DNA of 64,000 bases from an uncultured Bacilli bacterium (GCA_949025205.1 CARMXJ010000002.1:1-64000), one strand, 5' to 3'; positions 24,292-33,649 are shown, counted from the stretch's first letter. The notes: generated from the letters alone by a model not told the origin. Program-made: numbers and translations.

Positions 24292-24705
24292 TTTCCTTTT
24301 TTTGATTGATACTAAATTTTTGATTAAATTAAAATGAAAAGTCCCGTTTTGAATAAAGTAAGAATTTGTGGAAGTAAAATCTCACTAAAATGAAAAAGAG
24401 AATAAAAAAATGACCAAAGTAGACTTATTAATCCGTGATAAAAAGGCAATAGTACAATCATTTTCAAGACTAAACTCCCATTGCTTAAATAATAAGTAAA
24501 ATAAAAATTTAAAAGTATATTAAATTATAAAAAGGAAAAAAGCAATATAAATAACCAATAAAGATGAACTTTATTGGTGAAAATATTCTACCTATATATA
24601 TTAGTCAAGGGTCAAGATAAACTCATTTCAATCGCCCTTGACTAAAATTTCAAAGGCTTATCCCTCGTTCATATAAAATCGGGAGTTTTGAATTTTAATT
24701 AATCT
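24292..24705. other. 488-bp gene-free interval with two strong hairpins
   Basis: No supported ORF. CCAATAAA (24555-24562) pairs perfectly with TTTATTGG (24570-24577), and TTAGTCAAGGG (24601-24611) pairs perfectly with CCCTTGACTAA (24635-24645), an 11-bp stem, in about 90 bases. Neither is followed by a T-run, so they are not obvious terminators. They may mark a small RNA or a repeat element. Confidence 0.45.
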
Positions 24706-24719
24706 TTGTTAACTTTTGC

Positions 24720-24748
24720 TTGACATTTTATTTGAATTTTGGTATTAT
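24720..24748 (+). promoter_or_regulatory. Consensus promoter with shared upstream element
   Basis: TTGACA and TATTAT with a 17-base spacer, ahead of the gene at 24780. The upstream flank GTTAACTTTTGCTTGACA, within an identical 23-base stretch (24706-24728), recurs at 45999-46021 before another orphan gene, implying common regulation. Confidence 0.8.
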
Positions 24749-24779
24749 ACATTGCAATTAAAAAAGGGGGAAAAAGATT

Positions 24780-25658
24780 ATGGTAAATAATCAAGAAATA
24801 GCAGAAAAATTAGAACAAATTAAATCAGAAGTTACGAGTTATATTTATGAGAATATGAATGAAGATTTTCAAGGGAAAATGAATAGTCCAGAAGGTGCAG
24901 AAGCAACATTTACTACTGAAAATGGTTCAGAAGTTCAATTTACATCTTTTCAAGATTTTATAGAAAGGTTTGTAGTTGTAGAAACTACAGGAAAAGTATT
25001 GGATAAACCATTTGAATTTAATTTTCGTAGTTCTATGATGGATTATGGATGTGGTACTATTTTTAGTGGTAAATATGGTATTGCATTTTGGAATGTAGGA
25101 AATGATGAAATGAAACCTACTATTAAACCTTTTAAAAAATTTTTAGGAAGAAAGAGTTTTCATTTTGCTGATAAAGCCTTTTCAGAAATACTTCCTTTGC
25201 TTGAGGAATTTACTAGAGATATAAAAACAATTCAACCAATGGAAGGAACAAAGCAATTTTTAATAAAACAAGAAGATGTTTTAAAGAAGGATGAAGTAAC
25301 AGAAATATCTTTAAGGAAAGAAGCGTCTCAATCTGATGTTCAAATTCATCAAGAACAAGTAGCATGTATAGCAGGGACAGAAACATATACAGAAATGGTA
25401 GATGGAGTAGAATATGAATACGAATTATGTGGTGAGTGCGGAAATAAAATGAATTATTGTACAAAAGAGCAAGAACATATCCACAATTATATTGGAGAAA
25501 ATGATAATCAATCCTATGAAGGAATAAATACAAGGGAAGGATTAGAAACAATAAAAGATACATTAGTCTATTGTCAAATGTGTTCAAGTTATTCTGATGT
25601 TGATTTAAGTTTAAATAGTGAAGAAGTGGATACGCCATCTTCTGGAATAAAAATGTAG
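24780..25658 (+). CDS. Hypothetical protein with a Cys-rich, zinc-ribbon-like segment
   Basis: 292 residues, no recognised family. Residues 1-150 look globular (SSMMDYGCGTIFSGKYGIAFWNVG). A linker follows, then a Cys/His cluster about residues 220-242 (CGECGNKMNYC, then HIHNY) and a second pair CQMC near 271, together resembling one or two zinc-ribbon knuckles. No signal peptide. ATG follows AAAAAGGGGG. It has a consensus promoter and is flanked on both sides by long structured intergenic DNA, suggesting accessory content. Confidence 0.7.
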   Translation: MVNNQEIAEKLEQIKSEVTSYIYENMNEDFQGKMNSPEGAEATFTTENGSEVQFTSFQDFIERFVVVETTGKVLDKPFEFNFRSSMMDYGCGTIFSGKYGIAFWNVGNDEMKPTIKPFKKFLGRKSFHFADKAFSEILPLLEEFTRDIKTIQPMEGTKQFLIKQEDVLKKDEVTEISLRKEASQSDVQIHQEQVACIAGTETYTEMVDGVEYEYELCGECGNKMNYCTKEQEHIHNYIGENDNQSYEGINTREGLETIKDTLVYCQMCSSYSDVDLSLNSEEVDTPSSGIKM

Positions 25659-25732
25659 ATTGAAATAGTTTGGAAAGAATTTAAATGATAAATATTCTTT
25701 CTTTTTTAATGTCAATCCTTTATAAACTAAAC

Positions 25733-25761
25733 TTGCTAAAAAACTATTTTTATAATACTAT
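25733..25761 (+). promoter_or_regulatory. Candidate promoter for the small RNA at 25768
   Basis: TTGCTA and TACTAT separated by 17 bases, followed by no ORF but by the hairpins described next. Confidence 0.4.
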
Positions 25762-25767
25762 GGATGT

Positions 25768-25880
25768 GTTAAGACAACTTGCATAAAATAAAAAAGGGAA
25801 TACTTAACTCGCAAATGTTGAGTACTTGCTGCAAATTGGGTTAGCACTTAATCTACAGTGTAAATTGAGTGCTTTTTCTT
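25768..25880 (+). ncRNA. Candidate small RNA with two related hairpins and terminator
   Basis: Two stems share a core: TACTTAAC/GTTGAGTA at about 25801-25824 and AGCACTTAAT/ATTGAGTGCT at 25843-25873, each with one T-G wobble. The second is followed by TTTTCTT as an intrinsic terminator. No ORF precedes it within 100 bases, so it is either an independent small RNA or a far-downstream terminator of the gene at 24780. No family recognised. Confidence 0.45.
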
Positions 25881-26065
25881 ATTATAGATTACTATTTTAC
25901 TAGAGCAAAAAGTAAGACTATGAGTAAGAAATAATTAAAATAAGAAATAGAATCAAAAAATCTTTTTTATGCACATCATCAGCCTGCTCTCTTACGAAGG
26001 TTGGCAAGCACTCGAACAACTAAGTTTCCCTAATAGCATTATACTATTAATGTGTTAAATATTTT
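25881..26065. other. Gene-free interval
   Basis: No ORF with a ribosome site. A GC-richer patch at about 25970-26035 (including CAGCCTGCTCTC and GGTTGGCAAGCACTCG) contains short complementary blocks but no clean hairpin that I can support. Confidence 0.3.
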
Positions 26066-26081
26066 TAACGATGTATCGTTA
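26066..26081 (+). promoter_or_regulatory. Second copy of the palindromic operator
   Basis: TAACGATGTATCGTTA, perfect 7-bp arms around GT, differing from the site at 21845 by one base in the centre. It lies 40 bases before the start codon at 26121. It probably binds the XRE regulator encoded at 21910, which is inference. Confidence 0.6.
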
Positions 26082-26120
26082 TGTTTATAAAAAAATTCAA
26101 GTTGAAAGGAGTCTAAAAAT

Positions 26121-26796
26121 ATGAAATTAATAACTTTTCAAACTATGGATGCTTTTAAAGAATTAGTTAATAAAAGTTACTTAGAATGTAATGCAAATTT
26201 TATTAATATGAAAAAGGCGGGTCCCACTTATCAATGGGTTTTAAAAAAAATGAATCAACAAATGGGAAATGAAGAAAATCCTAAGTATCCTTTGTGGTGT
26301 TGGGTAAAATTTAAAAATGGAATATGTCCTCCTAAACATAAAGGAGAACCAGTGGAAAGTTTTCAGGTTAAAAATTACATTTCATAAAGAACAAAAAGAT
26401 ATATTTATAACAGATTATAGAAGATATTCTTTTTTATTAAATAACATGTATATTCCTGATAATAAAAAAGATAAAATAGCTTTTGATAATACTTTACAAA
26501 AACTCAATATTACAAAAGAGGAATTAAAAGCCTATGTAAGACCAGATAAATACGAAATACATCGTAATGATAAAGAATTTTTGGAAATTTGTGAAAAGAT
26601 AAGAAAAAGCTTTGAAAAATGCATTACAACAGATAGTGATGTTTTACGAGGATGTGTAAGTAGAATTAATCTTTTAGAAGTGGAAAAAATTGAATTGTTG
26701 TCTGATACAACTTATCGATATGGTTCTTTTAATTACAAAAGAAGTAATGGCAAATCTTTTAATTGGATAAACGATTTTTATAAAAGGTTGAAATAA
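26121..26796 (+). pseudogene. DUF3841 family gene with a frameshift
   Basis: Two overlapping frames together make one DUF3841-type protein of about 225 residues. The first (26121-26387) gives MKLITFQTMDAFKEL, YQWVLKKMNQQMG and PLWCWVKFKNG. The second, readable from about 26360 to 26796, gives LKITFHKEQKDIFITDYRRYSFLLNN, the segment expected next. The frame changes by +1 near the TTTT at 26360-26364. It is either a recent inactivating indel or a sequencing error. ATG follows AAAGGAG and the palindromic operator. DUF3841 function is unknown. Confidence 0.7.
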
Positions 26797-26852
26797 TTTT
26801 AGATATCCTATTCAATAAATAGTAAAATTAGAAAATTGTCTTTTTCTTTGTT

Positions 26853-26881
26853 TTGCTATTTTCTTTTTCCTATAGTATACT
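26853..26881 (+). promoter_or_regulatory. Promoter of the phosphoketolase gene
   Basis: TTGCTA and TATACT separated by 17 bases, 23 bases before the start codon. Confidence 0.65.
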
Positions 26882-26904
26882 AAATAAAGAATAGGGTTGA
26901 TAGT

Positions 26905-29283
26905 ATGCAAGGGAAAACACTAACAAATACCATGTTACAAAAAATGGATGCTTATTTTAGAGCAGCAAATTATTTAAGTGTTGCTCAGCTTTATTTGAAA
27001 GATAATCCTCTTTTACAAAGAAAGCTTTCTTTTGATGATATTAAGTCTAAGTTGGTTGGGCACTGGGGAACAGTACCAGGTCAAAATTTTTGTTATGTGC
27101 ATTTAAATCGAGTGATTAAAAAATACAATTTAAATATGATTTATATTTGTGGACCAGGACATGGAGGACAAGCTGTTGTTTCCAATACTTACTTAGAAGG
27201 AAGTTATACTGAATTTTATCCTAGTGTGACAGAGGATGTAAAGGGACTTACTAAACTATGTAAACAATTTAGTTTTCCTGGAGGAATTGGTTCTCATGCT
27301 ACTCCCGAAACACCTGGTTCTATTAACGAAGGTGGAGAACTTGGCTATAGTTTACTTCATGCCTTTGGAGCAGTCTTTGATAATCCAAGTTTAATTGCCT
27401 CTTGTGTGATTGGGGATGGAGAAGCAGAGACAGGACCTCTTGCCACTAGTTGGCATTCTAATAAATTTTTAAATCCGATTACAGATGGGGCCGTTTTACC
27501 GATACTCCATTTAAATGGATATAAAATTGCTAATCCAACTGTACTTTCAAGAATTAGTGATACGGAGTTAGATGCTTACCTGCGTGGATGTGGTTGGGAG
27601 CCTTTCTATGTAAGTGGGGATAATCCTTTAAAAATGCATGAAGATATGGCAACAGTAATGGATTTATGTATTGAAAAGATAAAAGAAATACAAAATCATG
27701 CCAGAAAGAAAAATGATGCTACCAGACCTATCTGGCCGATGATTGTGTTACGTACTCCAAAGGGATGGACTGGTCCAAAAGAAATTGATGGCAAAAAAAT
27801 AGAAGGAAGCTTTAGAGCTCACCAAATTCCAATTGAGGTAACAAAAGAGCATCCAGAGAGTTTAGAGCGTTTAGAAGAATGGTTAAAAAGTTATCATCCA
27901 GAAGAATTGTTTACAAAAGAAGGTAGTTTAAAAAAAGAGTTAAAAGTTTTAGCTCCGGTTGGGTTTCAAAGGATGGGAGCAAACCCAAATGCGAATGGAG
28001 GTTCTTTGTTAATTCCACTTGCATTACCTGATTTTAAAAAATATGGTGTAAGTGTAGGTAAACCAGGAAGTGTTTTAGCACAAGATATGAAAGAACTTGG
28101 AACTTATATTAAAGATGTTATTGAATTAAATCGTGAAAAACATAATTTTCGTATTTTTGGACCGGATGAAGCATTATCTAATCGTTTGCATTCTGTTTTT
28201 GAGGTAACGGACCGAAAGTGGAATGAACGAGTGTTAAACCAAGATGAATTTTTAGCAGAAGAAGGCGTTGTACTGGATTCTTATTTGTCGGAGCATGCTT
28301 GTGAAGGGTGGTTAGAAGGTTATTTATTAACAGGAAGACATGGCTTTATTCATAGTTATGAAGCTTTTATTCGAGTAGTGGATTCTATGGTGAGTCAACA
28401 TGCAAAATGGTTGAAAATGGCTAGTGATGTTTCATGGCGACGTGATATTGCTTCTTTAAATATTATCTTGACTAGCCATGTATGGCAACAAGACCACAAT
28501 GGTTATACCCACCAAGACCCCGGTTTTTTAAATCATATTATGACAAAAAAAGCAAGTATTGTAAGAGCGTATTTGCCACCAGATGCCAATACTTTAATTT
28601 CTTGTTTTGACCATGTATTACAGACAAAAAATTATGTAAATGTGATTATTGCAAGTAAGCATCCAACACCGCAGTGGTTAACGCAAGAAGAAGCGGAAAT
28701 TCACTGTACAAAAGGGATTGGTATTTGGGGATTTGCTAGTAATGATAGAGGAGTGGAACCAGATATTGTAATGGCTACGTGTGGAAATATGCCAACTCTT
28801 GAAGGACTTGCTGCTGTGAGTATTTTAAGAGAGTATATACCACAGTTAAAAGTACGTTTTGTAAACGTAGTGGATTTAATGAAATTACAATCTAATTCTT
28901 TGCATTCGCATGGATTGAGTGATTTAGATTACGATAGAATCTTTACAAAAGATAAACCCATTATTTTTGCTTTTCATGGATATGCTAATTTGATTCATGA
29001 ACTTACGTATCGTAGAACCAATAAGAATTTACATGTTCGAGGATATAATGAGGAAGGAAGCATTACTACCCCTTTTGATATGCGTGTTTTAAATGAAGTC
29101 GACCGGTTTCATTTGGTGTTACTAGCCCTTAATTATTTAAAAGCATTTGAAAGTAGTACTGCTTATTGTGCAGAGTATTGTAAGGAAATGCTGATAAAGC
29201 ACAGAGAATACATAAAAGAATATGGCGTTGATATGCCAGAAGTAGAAAATTGGGCTTGGGGAAATTTTTCTAAAAAGAAATAA
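26905..29283 (+). CDS. xfp: Xylulose-5-phosphate/fructose-6-phosphate phosphoketolase
   Basis: 792 residues, the normal family length. This TPP enzyme splits xylulose 5-phosphate (and often fructose 6-phosphate) with phosphate to give acetyl phosphate plus a triose or tetrose phosphate. Seen in order: [80 protein letters not shown] (TPP/Mg site), [13 protein letters not shown], the [13 protein letters not shown] segment, [28 protein letters not shown] and FHGYANLIH. Its own promoter and terminator make it monocistronic. Together with pyruvate kinase and the oxidoreductase it shows that acetyl-phosphate and acetyl-CoA are central products. The start has only a weak AGGG ribosome site. Confidence 0.97.
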   Translation: MQGKTLTNTMLQKMDAYFRAANYLSVAQLYLKDNPLLQRKLSFDDIKSKLVGHWGTVPGQNFCYVHLNRVIKKYNLNMIYICGPGHGGQAVVSNTYLEGSYTEFYPSVTEDVKGLTKLCKQFSFPGGIGSHATPETPGSINEGGELGYSLLHAFGAVFDNPSLIASCVIGDGEAETGPLATSWHSNKFLNPITDGAVLPILHLNGYKIANPTVLSRISDTELDAYLRGCGWEPFYVSGDNPLKMHEDMATVMDLCIEKIKEIQNHARKKNDATRPIWPMIVLRTPKGWTGPKEIDGKKIEGSFRAHQIPIEVTKEHPESLERLEEWLKSYHPEELFTKEGSLKKELKVLAPVGFQRMGANPNANGGSLLIPLALPDFKKYGVSVGKPGSVLAQDMKELGTYIKDVIELNREKHNFRIFGPDEALSNRLHSVFEVTDRKWNERVLNQDEFLAEEGVVLDSYLSEHACEGWLEGYLLTGRHGFIHSYEAFIRVVDSMVSQHAKWLKMASDVSWRRDIASLNIILTSHVWQQDHNGYTHQDPGFLNHIMTKKASIVRAYLPPDANTLISCFDHVLQTKNYVNVIIASKHPTPQWLTQEEAEIHCTKGIGIWGFASNDRGVEPDIVMATCGNMPTLEGLAAVSILREYIPQLKVRFVNVVDLMKLQSNSLHSHGLSDLDYDRIFTKDKPIIFAFHGYANLIHELTYRRTNKNLHVRGYNEEGSITTPFDMRVLNEVDRFHLVLLALNYLKAFESSTAYCAEYCKEMLIKHREYIKEYGVDMPEVENWAWGNFSKKK

Positions 29284-29311
29284 AGTGCAAGAATGTACTT
29301 TATTTTTTTGT
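29282..29311 (+). terminator. Intrinsic terminator of xfp
   Basis: AAAGTGCA, loop AGAA, TGTACTTT (one wobble), followed by ATTTTTTT. Confidence 0.8.
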
Positions 29312-29399
29312 GTAAAAAAAGGAAATGAAGGATTTATGTTGTAAATATATAGTAGAGGGAGGTAAGTATTTGCATATCAAAAAGTTTTATACTTGTAAA

Positions 29400-30001
29400 T
29401 GAGATAGACCATTTAAAAAAGTATTGTTAAAAGAAGAAAATCGAGATATTTTACAAAAAATATTAGAAACAACATTAAAAGTTAAAGTGTATGAGATAAA
29501 AGAATTAAATGTAGAAAAAAGAGTAGGAAATCTAAAGGTAAAAGGAAAAAGAGTAGATATTTTACTTTTCACAGAAATAGGGTATATTGGAATTGAATTA
29601 AATGCAAGATATCAAGAATATTACATGTAAGAAATCTAGCTTATCACTGTGATAACTATGCCCATTACACATTGAGAGGAGAAGAATACAAATGCCTAAT
29701 TATGCTCGATTTAGGATTAGAAGAATTAGAAAAGATAGCAAAGAAAGATAAGATGGTGGAGAAGTATATGGAAGAGATAGAAAAGTTAAATGAAAGTCCA
29801 GAATTTCATATTTATATGACGGAAGAAGAAGATAGAAGAAAGTGTTTTAATACGGAGGTATCTTTAGCAAAAAAAGAAGCGAATATAGAAACAGCTAAAA
29901 ATTTACTTGGGATGAATGTAACTACAATAGACCAAATAGCAAAGGCGACGAATCTGTCAATAACAGAAATAGAAAATTTAAAGAAAAAAGTAGAAAGCTA
30001 A
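29400..30001 (+). pseudogene. Decayed PD-(D/E)XK nuclease-family transposase (Rpn-like)
   Basis: Fragments of one gene lie in two frames. 29403-29630 reads DRPFKKVLLKEENRDILQKIL, then KRVDILLFTEIGYIGIELN, which carries the D...ExN core of the PDDEXK fold. After about 29620 the reading continues in another frame as HVRNLAYHCDNYAHYTLRGEEYK and on to the helical C-terminus ending at 30001. The start is missing (TGA just upstream), so at least a 5' loss and one frameshift occurred. Intact relatives are recombination-promoting nucleases that spread in genomes. The region has no terminal inverted repeats that I can see. Confidence 0.7.
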
Positions 30002-30126
30002 ATTGATACAAAAATATAGGAAAATTGCCGAAAAATTAAGTAAAATTTTTGGCAATCACATCTATATGATAGAGAAGAACCATAAATCTGTGTAAATAAG
30101 AAATCTTTCCATGATAAAATAAAAAA

Positions 30127-30165
30127 ATAGAACAGCCGTTTTTTGTTATTGTTGTTCTATTTTTC
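30127..30165 (-). terminator. Terminator of the cold-shock gene
   Basis: On the minus strand ATAGAACA pairs with TGTTCTAT around the end of the gene, then TTTTTTATTTT. Confidence 0.7.
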
Positions 30166-30352
30166 TTGTATTTATTGCTTGGTATCCTTTAGCGGTTTCG
30201 ATTAAATCAAATTCAACTTCATCATCCTTTTTTAGTGTCTTATATCCATCTTGGATAATAGAAGAGTAGTGTACAAAGACGTCTTCTTTGTCAGTATATT
30301 TAATGAATCCATAGCCTTTTTCATCTTTAAACCATTTAACTCTACTGCGCAA
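30146..30352 (-). CDS. Cold-shock-domain protein
   Basis: 68 residues, a single OB-fold cold-shock domain: SRVKWFKDEKGYGFIKY (RNP1 = KGYGFI), EDVFVHYSSI (RNP2; Tyr where Phe is usual), and the closing ETAKGYQAINTRKI. Such proteins bind single-stranded RNA or DNA and melt mRNA structures. The start is taken as TTG 30352 with AGGTG seven bases upstream, giving the usual family N-terminus; the frame runs open further upstream but that part is not conserved. It lies downstream of the histidine kinase on the same strand. Confidence 0.92.
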   Translation of the reverse strand: MRSRVKWFKDEKGYGFIKYTDKEDVFVHYSSIIQDGYKTLKKDDEVEFDLIETAKGYQAINTRKIEQQ

Positions 30353-30449
30353 CCCCAAACACCTCACTTTCGCTAGTTTACATGATAACATAAAAGAAGA
30401 AAGATTCCATGTCTTAGAAGAGATTATGTCAAAATGAGGGGATAATTTG

Positions 30450-31724
30450 CTATTTGCATTTTTTGATGATTATTTTTTGGACAAAAAAGTTATCATAAAT
30501 GCTTGTATCTTTGGAAAAAGTATCACTGTGTTTAATAATTTGTTGAAATAAATATAAACCGATTCCACGATTTTTTCCTTTGCTGCTAAATCCCTTCTCT
30601 TCCAAACGGTCAATGGAAATATGCTTAAACGTATTGGCAAGAACGATTACAATATTTTCATCTTCTTGGTAAAGATGCAAGCTTATCATTTTTTCTTTGC
30701 TTTCTATACTGGCTTCTATAGCGTTATCTAAAATAATTCCTAAAAGGGTATACAAATCATTTTTTTCTTGAGTATTTAAGAAGTCTTCTTTTAGTTTTGA
30801 AATATCTTCTGAAATATAGACTTCTACCTCAATATTTAACTCTTTCATTTTTAATAATTTAAAATTAATCAATCCTTTTACTCCTGCAATAGGAATGTTT
30901 TTTATATCGGTTAGCCAGCGATAATGGTTTACTGCTTTTTCTTCTAAAATAGAATCAATATACTCTTGTAATTCTTTTTGATTTTCGTTTGCCATTCCTT
31001 TGATAATAATTAGTTTATTTTTGTATTCGTGAATGAAACTTTTGTACTCTGTTAAAAGACCTTCTGTAAATTCAGAATATTCTAAAATTTTTTGGTAATT
31101 TTTATTTAAAATGTTGTTTTTATCTTTTTCTTGAAATAGGAAAAAAATAAGATTAAAAATAATAAAAAATAAAAATAAATTTAAAATATTTTGCATACAA
31201 AAATAAGAGGAATACGTAGGAATACGTATCATAATAATAAACAAAAGCCCTAGATTGTTAAAAATACTTTTGGTAAGTGTCTTGGGGGTTTTATAGACAT
31301 GAGGGTTAGTAATATATTCTTTTAAAGATTGTGCAAATGTAAAAATAAAAATACTAGACAAAATAGAAGTAAAGATAATCATCGTATAATTAGAAGGAAT
31401 GGTAATATTTAAAAAATATAAAATTGCTTTTAAAATCACTTCAAAAGAAAAACGAATCATGTATAAGATGACAAGTAGAGTAATGAGGGTTTGGGTACTT
31501 TCAGTGCATTTTAAAAAGAGAAATAAAATGGTAAGTAAAATATAAAAGGTAAAAGCAATGAGTGGCTCTGTATAAATAGCATTAATCGCATATAAAAGAG
31601 CAAATAAAAAAATATTAGCTATAGTAAGAAGTTTTTTTCTTTTTTTTGACGGAAATAAAAAGTGAGTAATAAAAAAAAGATAGGTAAAGAGCCATAGTCC
31701 TAAACCAAATTCATACCATATCAT
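30450..31724 (-). CDS. AgrC-like GHKL sensor histidine kinase
   Basis: 424 residues. Residues 1-195 contain about six membrane segments, the usual peptide-sensing module of AgrC/ComD-type kinases. The phospho-acceptor lies in FIHEYKNKLIIIKG (HEYKN box). The GHKL ATPase domain has LLGIILDNAIEAS (N box) and KGKNRGIGLYLFQQI (G box). It would phosphorylate the LytTR regulator encoded just upstream, whose last 14 bases it overlaps. The start at 31724 is chosen because GGGGG lies six bases upstream of that ATG. No agrB or agrD gene is visible, so its signal is unknown. Confidence 0.9.
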   Translation of the reverse strand: MIWYEFGLGLWLFTYLFFITHFLFPSKKRKKLLTIANIFLFALLYAINAIYTEPLIAFTFYILLTILFLFLKCTESTQTLITLLVILYMIRFSFEVILKAILYFLNITIPSNYTMIIFTSILSSIFIFTFAQSLKEYITNPHVYKTPKTLTKSIFNNLGLLFIIMIRIPTYSSYFCMQNILNLFLFFIIFNLIFFLFQEKDKNNILNKNYQKILEYSEFTEGLLTEYKSFIHEYKNKLIIIKGMANENQKELQEYIDSILEEKAVNHYRWLTDIKNIPIAGVKGLINFKLLKMKELNIEVEVYISEDISKLKEDFLNTQEKNDLYTLLGIILDNAIEASIESKEKMISLHLYQEDENIVIVLANTFKHISIDRLEEKGFSSKGKNRGIGLYLFQQIIKHSDTFSKDTSIYDNFFVQKIIIKKCK

Positions 31725-32457
31725 ATTCATCCCCCTTTGTTATTTTTTCTTTTAAGATTTTCTTTTTGTTTCTAGAAAGCAAATCGGTAGAGCCATTGTT
31801 TATAAAATAAATTCGATTGTTTGTAAAATCGATTCTTTCAATATTTTTTAAGTTTACGATACAGCTTTGATGGGTTTTGAAAAAATAAGGTACACTTAAA
31901 AGTTCCGTTTCAATTTTGGTAATGCTTTGTTTTAATTTAAAAGTATCGTGTTTGGTAATAATCGAAGTATAGTTGTGATTTAAATCTTTTTCAAAATACA
32001 AAATATCCTGATAGGAAATTTGATAGAGTTCATTGTTATAAGTAAATTTGAAAGATTTATGGCGAGAGTGAATACGAAGGGCTACTACGATTGCTTCTTC
32101 AATCTTATCATCAATGCATTCCTTTTTTGTTATAAAATCTAACATCAGTATTTTGCTTGTATACCCTTCTTCTTTAAAACATTCATGAGAGGTAATCATA
32201 ATCATTTGGCTTTCCCAGTCTCCCGTGTTTCTTATTTCTCTAGCTAAATCAAGGCCAGATTTTCCTGGAACTTCCATATCCAAAAGATAAATATTTTTTC
32301 CAAGTAAATCGTCTAATTTTTTCTTGGCTTCTTTGGTGTATTTATCGATAACTAAAATTTGGTAATGGTCTTTTTTATGCCCTATCACTCTTAATATGGC
32401 TTTTCTGTAATTTTCTTGCCATTTTTTACTGTCTTCGTAAATTATAAAGTTAATCAT
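31711..32457 (-). CDS. AgrA-like LytTR response regulator
   Basis: 248 residues. Receiver domain 1-125: IIYEDSKKW (acidic pocket), YLLDMEVPGKSGLDLA with the phospho-acceptor Asp, MIMITSHE, and DFITKKE with the conserved Lys. LytTR DNA-binding domain about 145-240: ILYFEKDLNHNYT, FFKTHQSCIVNLKNIERID and the basic end RNKKKILKEKI. Such regulators bind paired direct repeats in promoters. The start at 32457 uses CAGGTG; upstream in-frame codons are Lys/Arg-rich and lack a ribosome site. It is the first gene of the two-component operon. Confidence 0.92.
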   Translation of the reverse strand: MINFIIYEDSKKWQENYRKAILRVIGHKKDHYQILVIDKYTKEAKKKLDDLLGKNIYLLDMEVPGKSGLDLAREIRNTGDWESQMIMITSHECFKEEGYTSKILMLDFITKKECIDDKIEEAIVVALRIHSRHKSFKFTYNNELYQISYQDILYFEKDLNHNYTSIITKHDTFKLKQSITKIETELLSVPYFFKTHQSCIVNLKNIERIDFTNNRIYFINNGSTDLLSRNKKKILKEKITKGDEYDMV

Positions 32458-32661
32458 ATTCTTTTCACCTGATTTTATTCGTACTTTGCTAGTGTAGCAT
32501 AAAACAAAATTTGCTCTTTTTTTTCGTTTTTCTAAAAATATACTTTTTTGTCTAAATAGGTCTTTTTTAAATTTAAAATATTTTCCTTTTTTCTTTAGGC
32601 GGGCTAAAAAAATGAGTTGAAGTGGGATTCTTTTCAAGGTAAAATAAAGGTAGGTGATACG

Positions 32662-32943
32662 ATGATTTGTAAAAGATGTGGAGCGGCTTTACCAAGTACT
32701 GGCTTTTTATGTACGAATTGTGGATTTATGATGGATGCAGAACAAATTAAAAAGCAAAAAGAACTTATGCAGGCAAATAAACGGCAAAATAATGTAGAAA
32801 TGATTAGTGAGCGATATGGCAAAAATAAAGTTTTGTATCAAAGACGAGAAAAAGAAAGACATTCTATATTTAAACCTATTCTTTTTCTTTTCCTTCTTCT
32901 TTTGTTCCTCTTTGGTATTTTAATTTTCGTTTTATTTTCTTAA
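32662..32943 (+). CDS. Zinc-ribbon membrane protein
   Basis: 93 residues. The N-terminus is a zinc ribbon with two CxxC knuckles (ICKRCGAALPSTGFLCTNCG), then a charged helix, then one C-terminal membrane segment (about 71-92, FKPILFLFLLLLFLFGI). The ribbon should face the cytoplasm. ATG 32662 follows GGTAGGTGAT. Short proteins of this form are common in Bacillota and have no assigned role. It precedes the UPF0316-like gene by 31 bases on the same strand. Confidence 0.8.
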   Translation: MICKRCGAALPSTGFLCTNCGFMMDAEQIKKQKELMQANKRQNNVEMISERYGKNKVLYQRREKERHSIFKPILFLFLLLLFLFGILIFVLFS

Positions 32944-32974
32944 AATTAGGGAAGAATAGTTCTAGGTGGTAAAC

Positions 32975-33490
32975 ATGGAACTATTCTTTTTATGTATTAA
33001 AATTTTTTTTGCTCGTATTTTAGATGTATCGATTGGAACTGTTAGAACTATGCTTATGGTAAAAGGGCGTACTGTGATTATGGTTATCCTTGCATTCTTA
33101 GAAGTGTTTATTTGGTTTTTGGTGGCAAGAGAGGCATTGGTTACAGATGTAGAAAGTATATTGATTCCGATTTCTTATTCTTTGGGATATGCAACAGGTA
33201 CTTTTATAGGTTCTTTTATATCCAATACATTTATAAAAGGAATTGTTGGGGTACAAGTGGTTATTGAAAAAGGAAATAAAGCGCTTTTGGGAGCAGTAAG
33301 AAAACATGGATATGCCGTGTCTATTATGGATTTAAAAGATGATTATGCTGGGAATCAAAGAGATATGTTGTTTTTTCAAATTAACAATCGAAATTTAAAG
33401 CGTTTAATCTCTTTAATTAAAAAATACGATGAAAAAGCATTTATTGTAGTTAGTGATACAAAAGCTGTTCAAAATGGTTTTATTAAATAA
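32975..33490 (+). CDS. UPF0316/DUF2179 membrane protein (YebE type)
   Basis: 171 residues. Two or three N-terminal membrane segments (IKIFFARILDVSIGTVRTMLMVKG, VILAFLEVFIWFLVAREAL, ISYSLGYATGTFIGSFI) are followed by a cytoplasmic DUF2179 domain (GAVRKHGYAVSIMDLKDDYAG, MLFFQINNRNLKRLISLI, FIVVSDTKAVQNG). This is the UPF0316 layout; function is not established. The start at 32975 is used because AGGTGG lies directly upstream. A terminator follows. Confidence 0.85.
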   Translation: MELFFLCIKIFFARILDVSIGTVRTMLMVKGRTVIMVILAFLEVFIWFLVAREALVTDVESILIPISYSLGYATGTFIGSFISNTFIKGIVGVQVVIEKGNKALLGAVRKHGYAVSIMDLKDDYAGNQRDMLFFQINNRNLKRLISLIKKYDEKAFIVVSDTKAVQNGFIK

Positions 33491-33507
33491 GTGTTTTATT
33501 TCATGTA

Positions 33508-33534
33508 AACTCTCTGGATTTGAGAGTTTTTTGT
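33508..33534 (+). terminator. Intrinsic terminator
   Basis: AACTCTC, loop, GAGAGTT, followed by TTTTTT. It separates the DUF2179 gene from the fibre locus. Confidence 0.85.
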
Positions 33535-33616
33535 GGTATTTTGTGCTATAATTTTAATTGCAAATTGTTAGTTATATTTTGTTCTTTTATGGCAATTTTT
33601 ACTAATGAAAAACCAT

Positions 33617-33645
33617 TTGACTTTTTTATTTGCTTGTGTTAGTAT
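33617..33645 (+). promoter_or_regulatory. Promoter of the SipW/TasA-like locus
   Basis: TTGACT and TAGTAT separated by 17 bases. It is the only good promoter visible before the seven-gene run and lies 115 bases before the first start codon. Confidence 0.65.
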
Positions 33646-33649
33646 AAAT

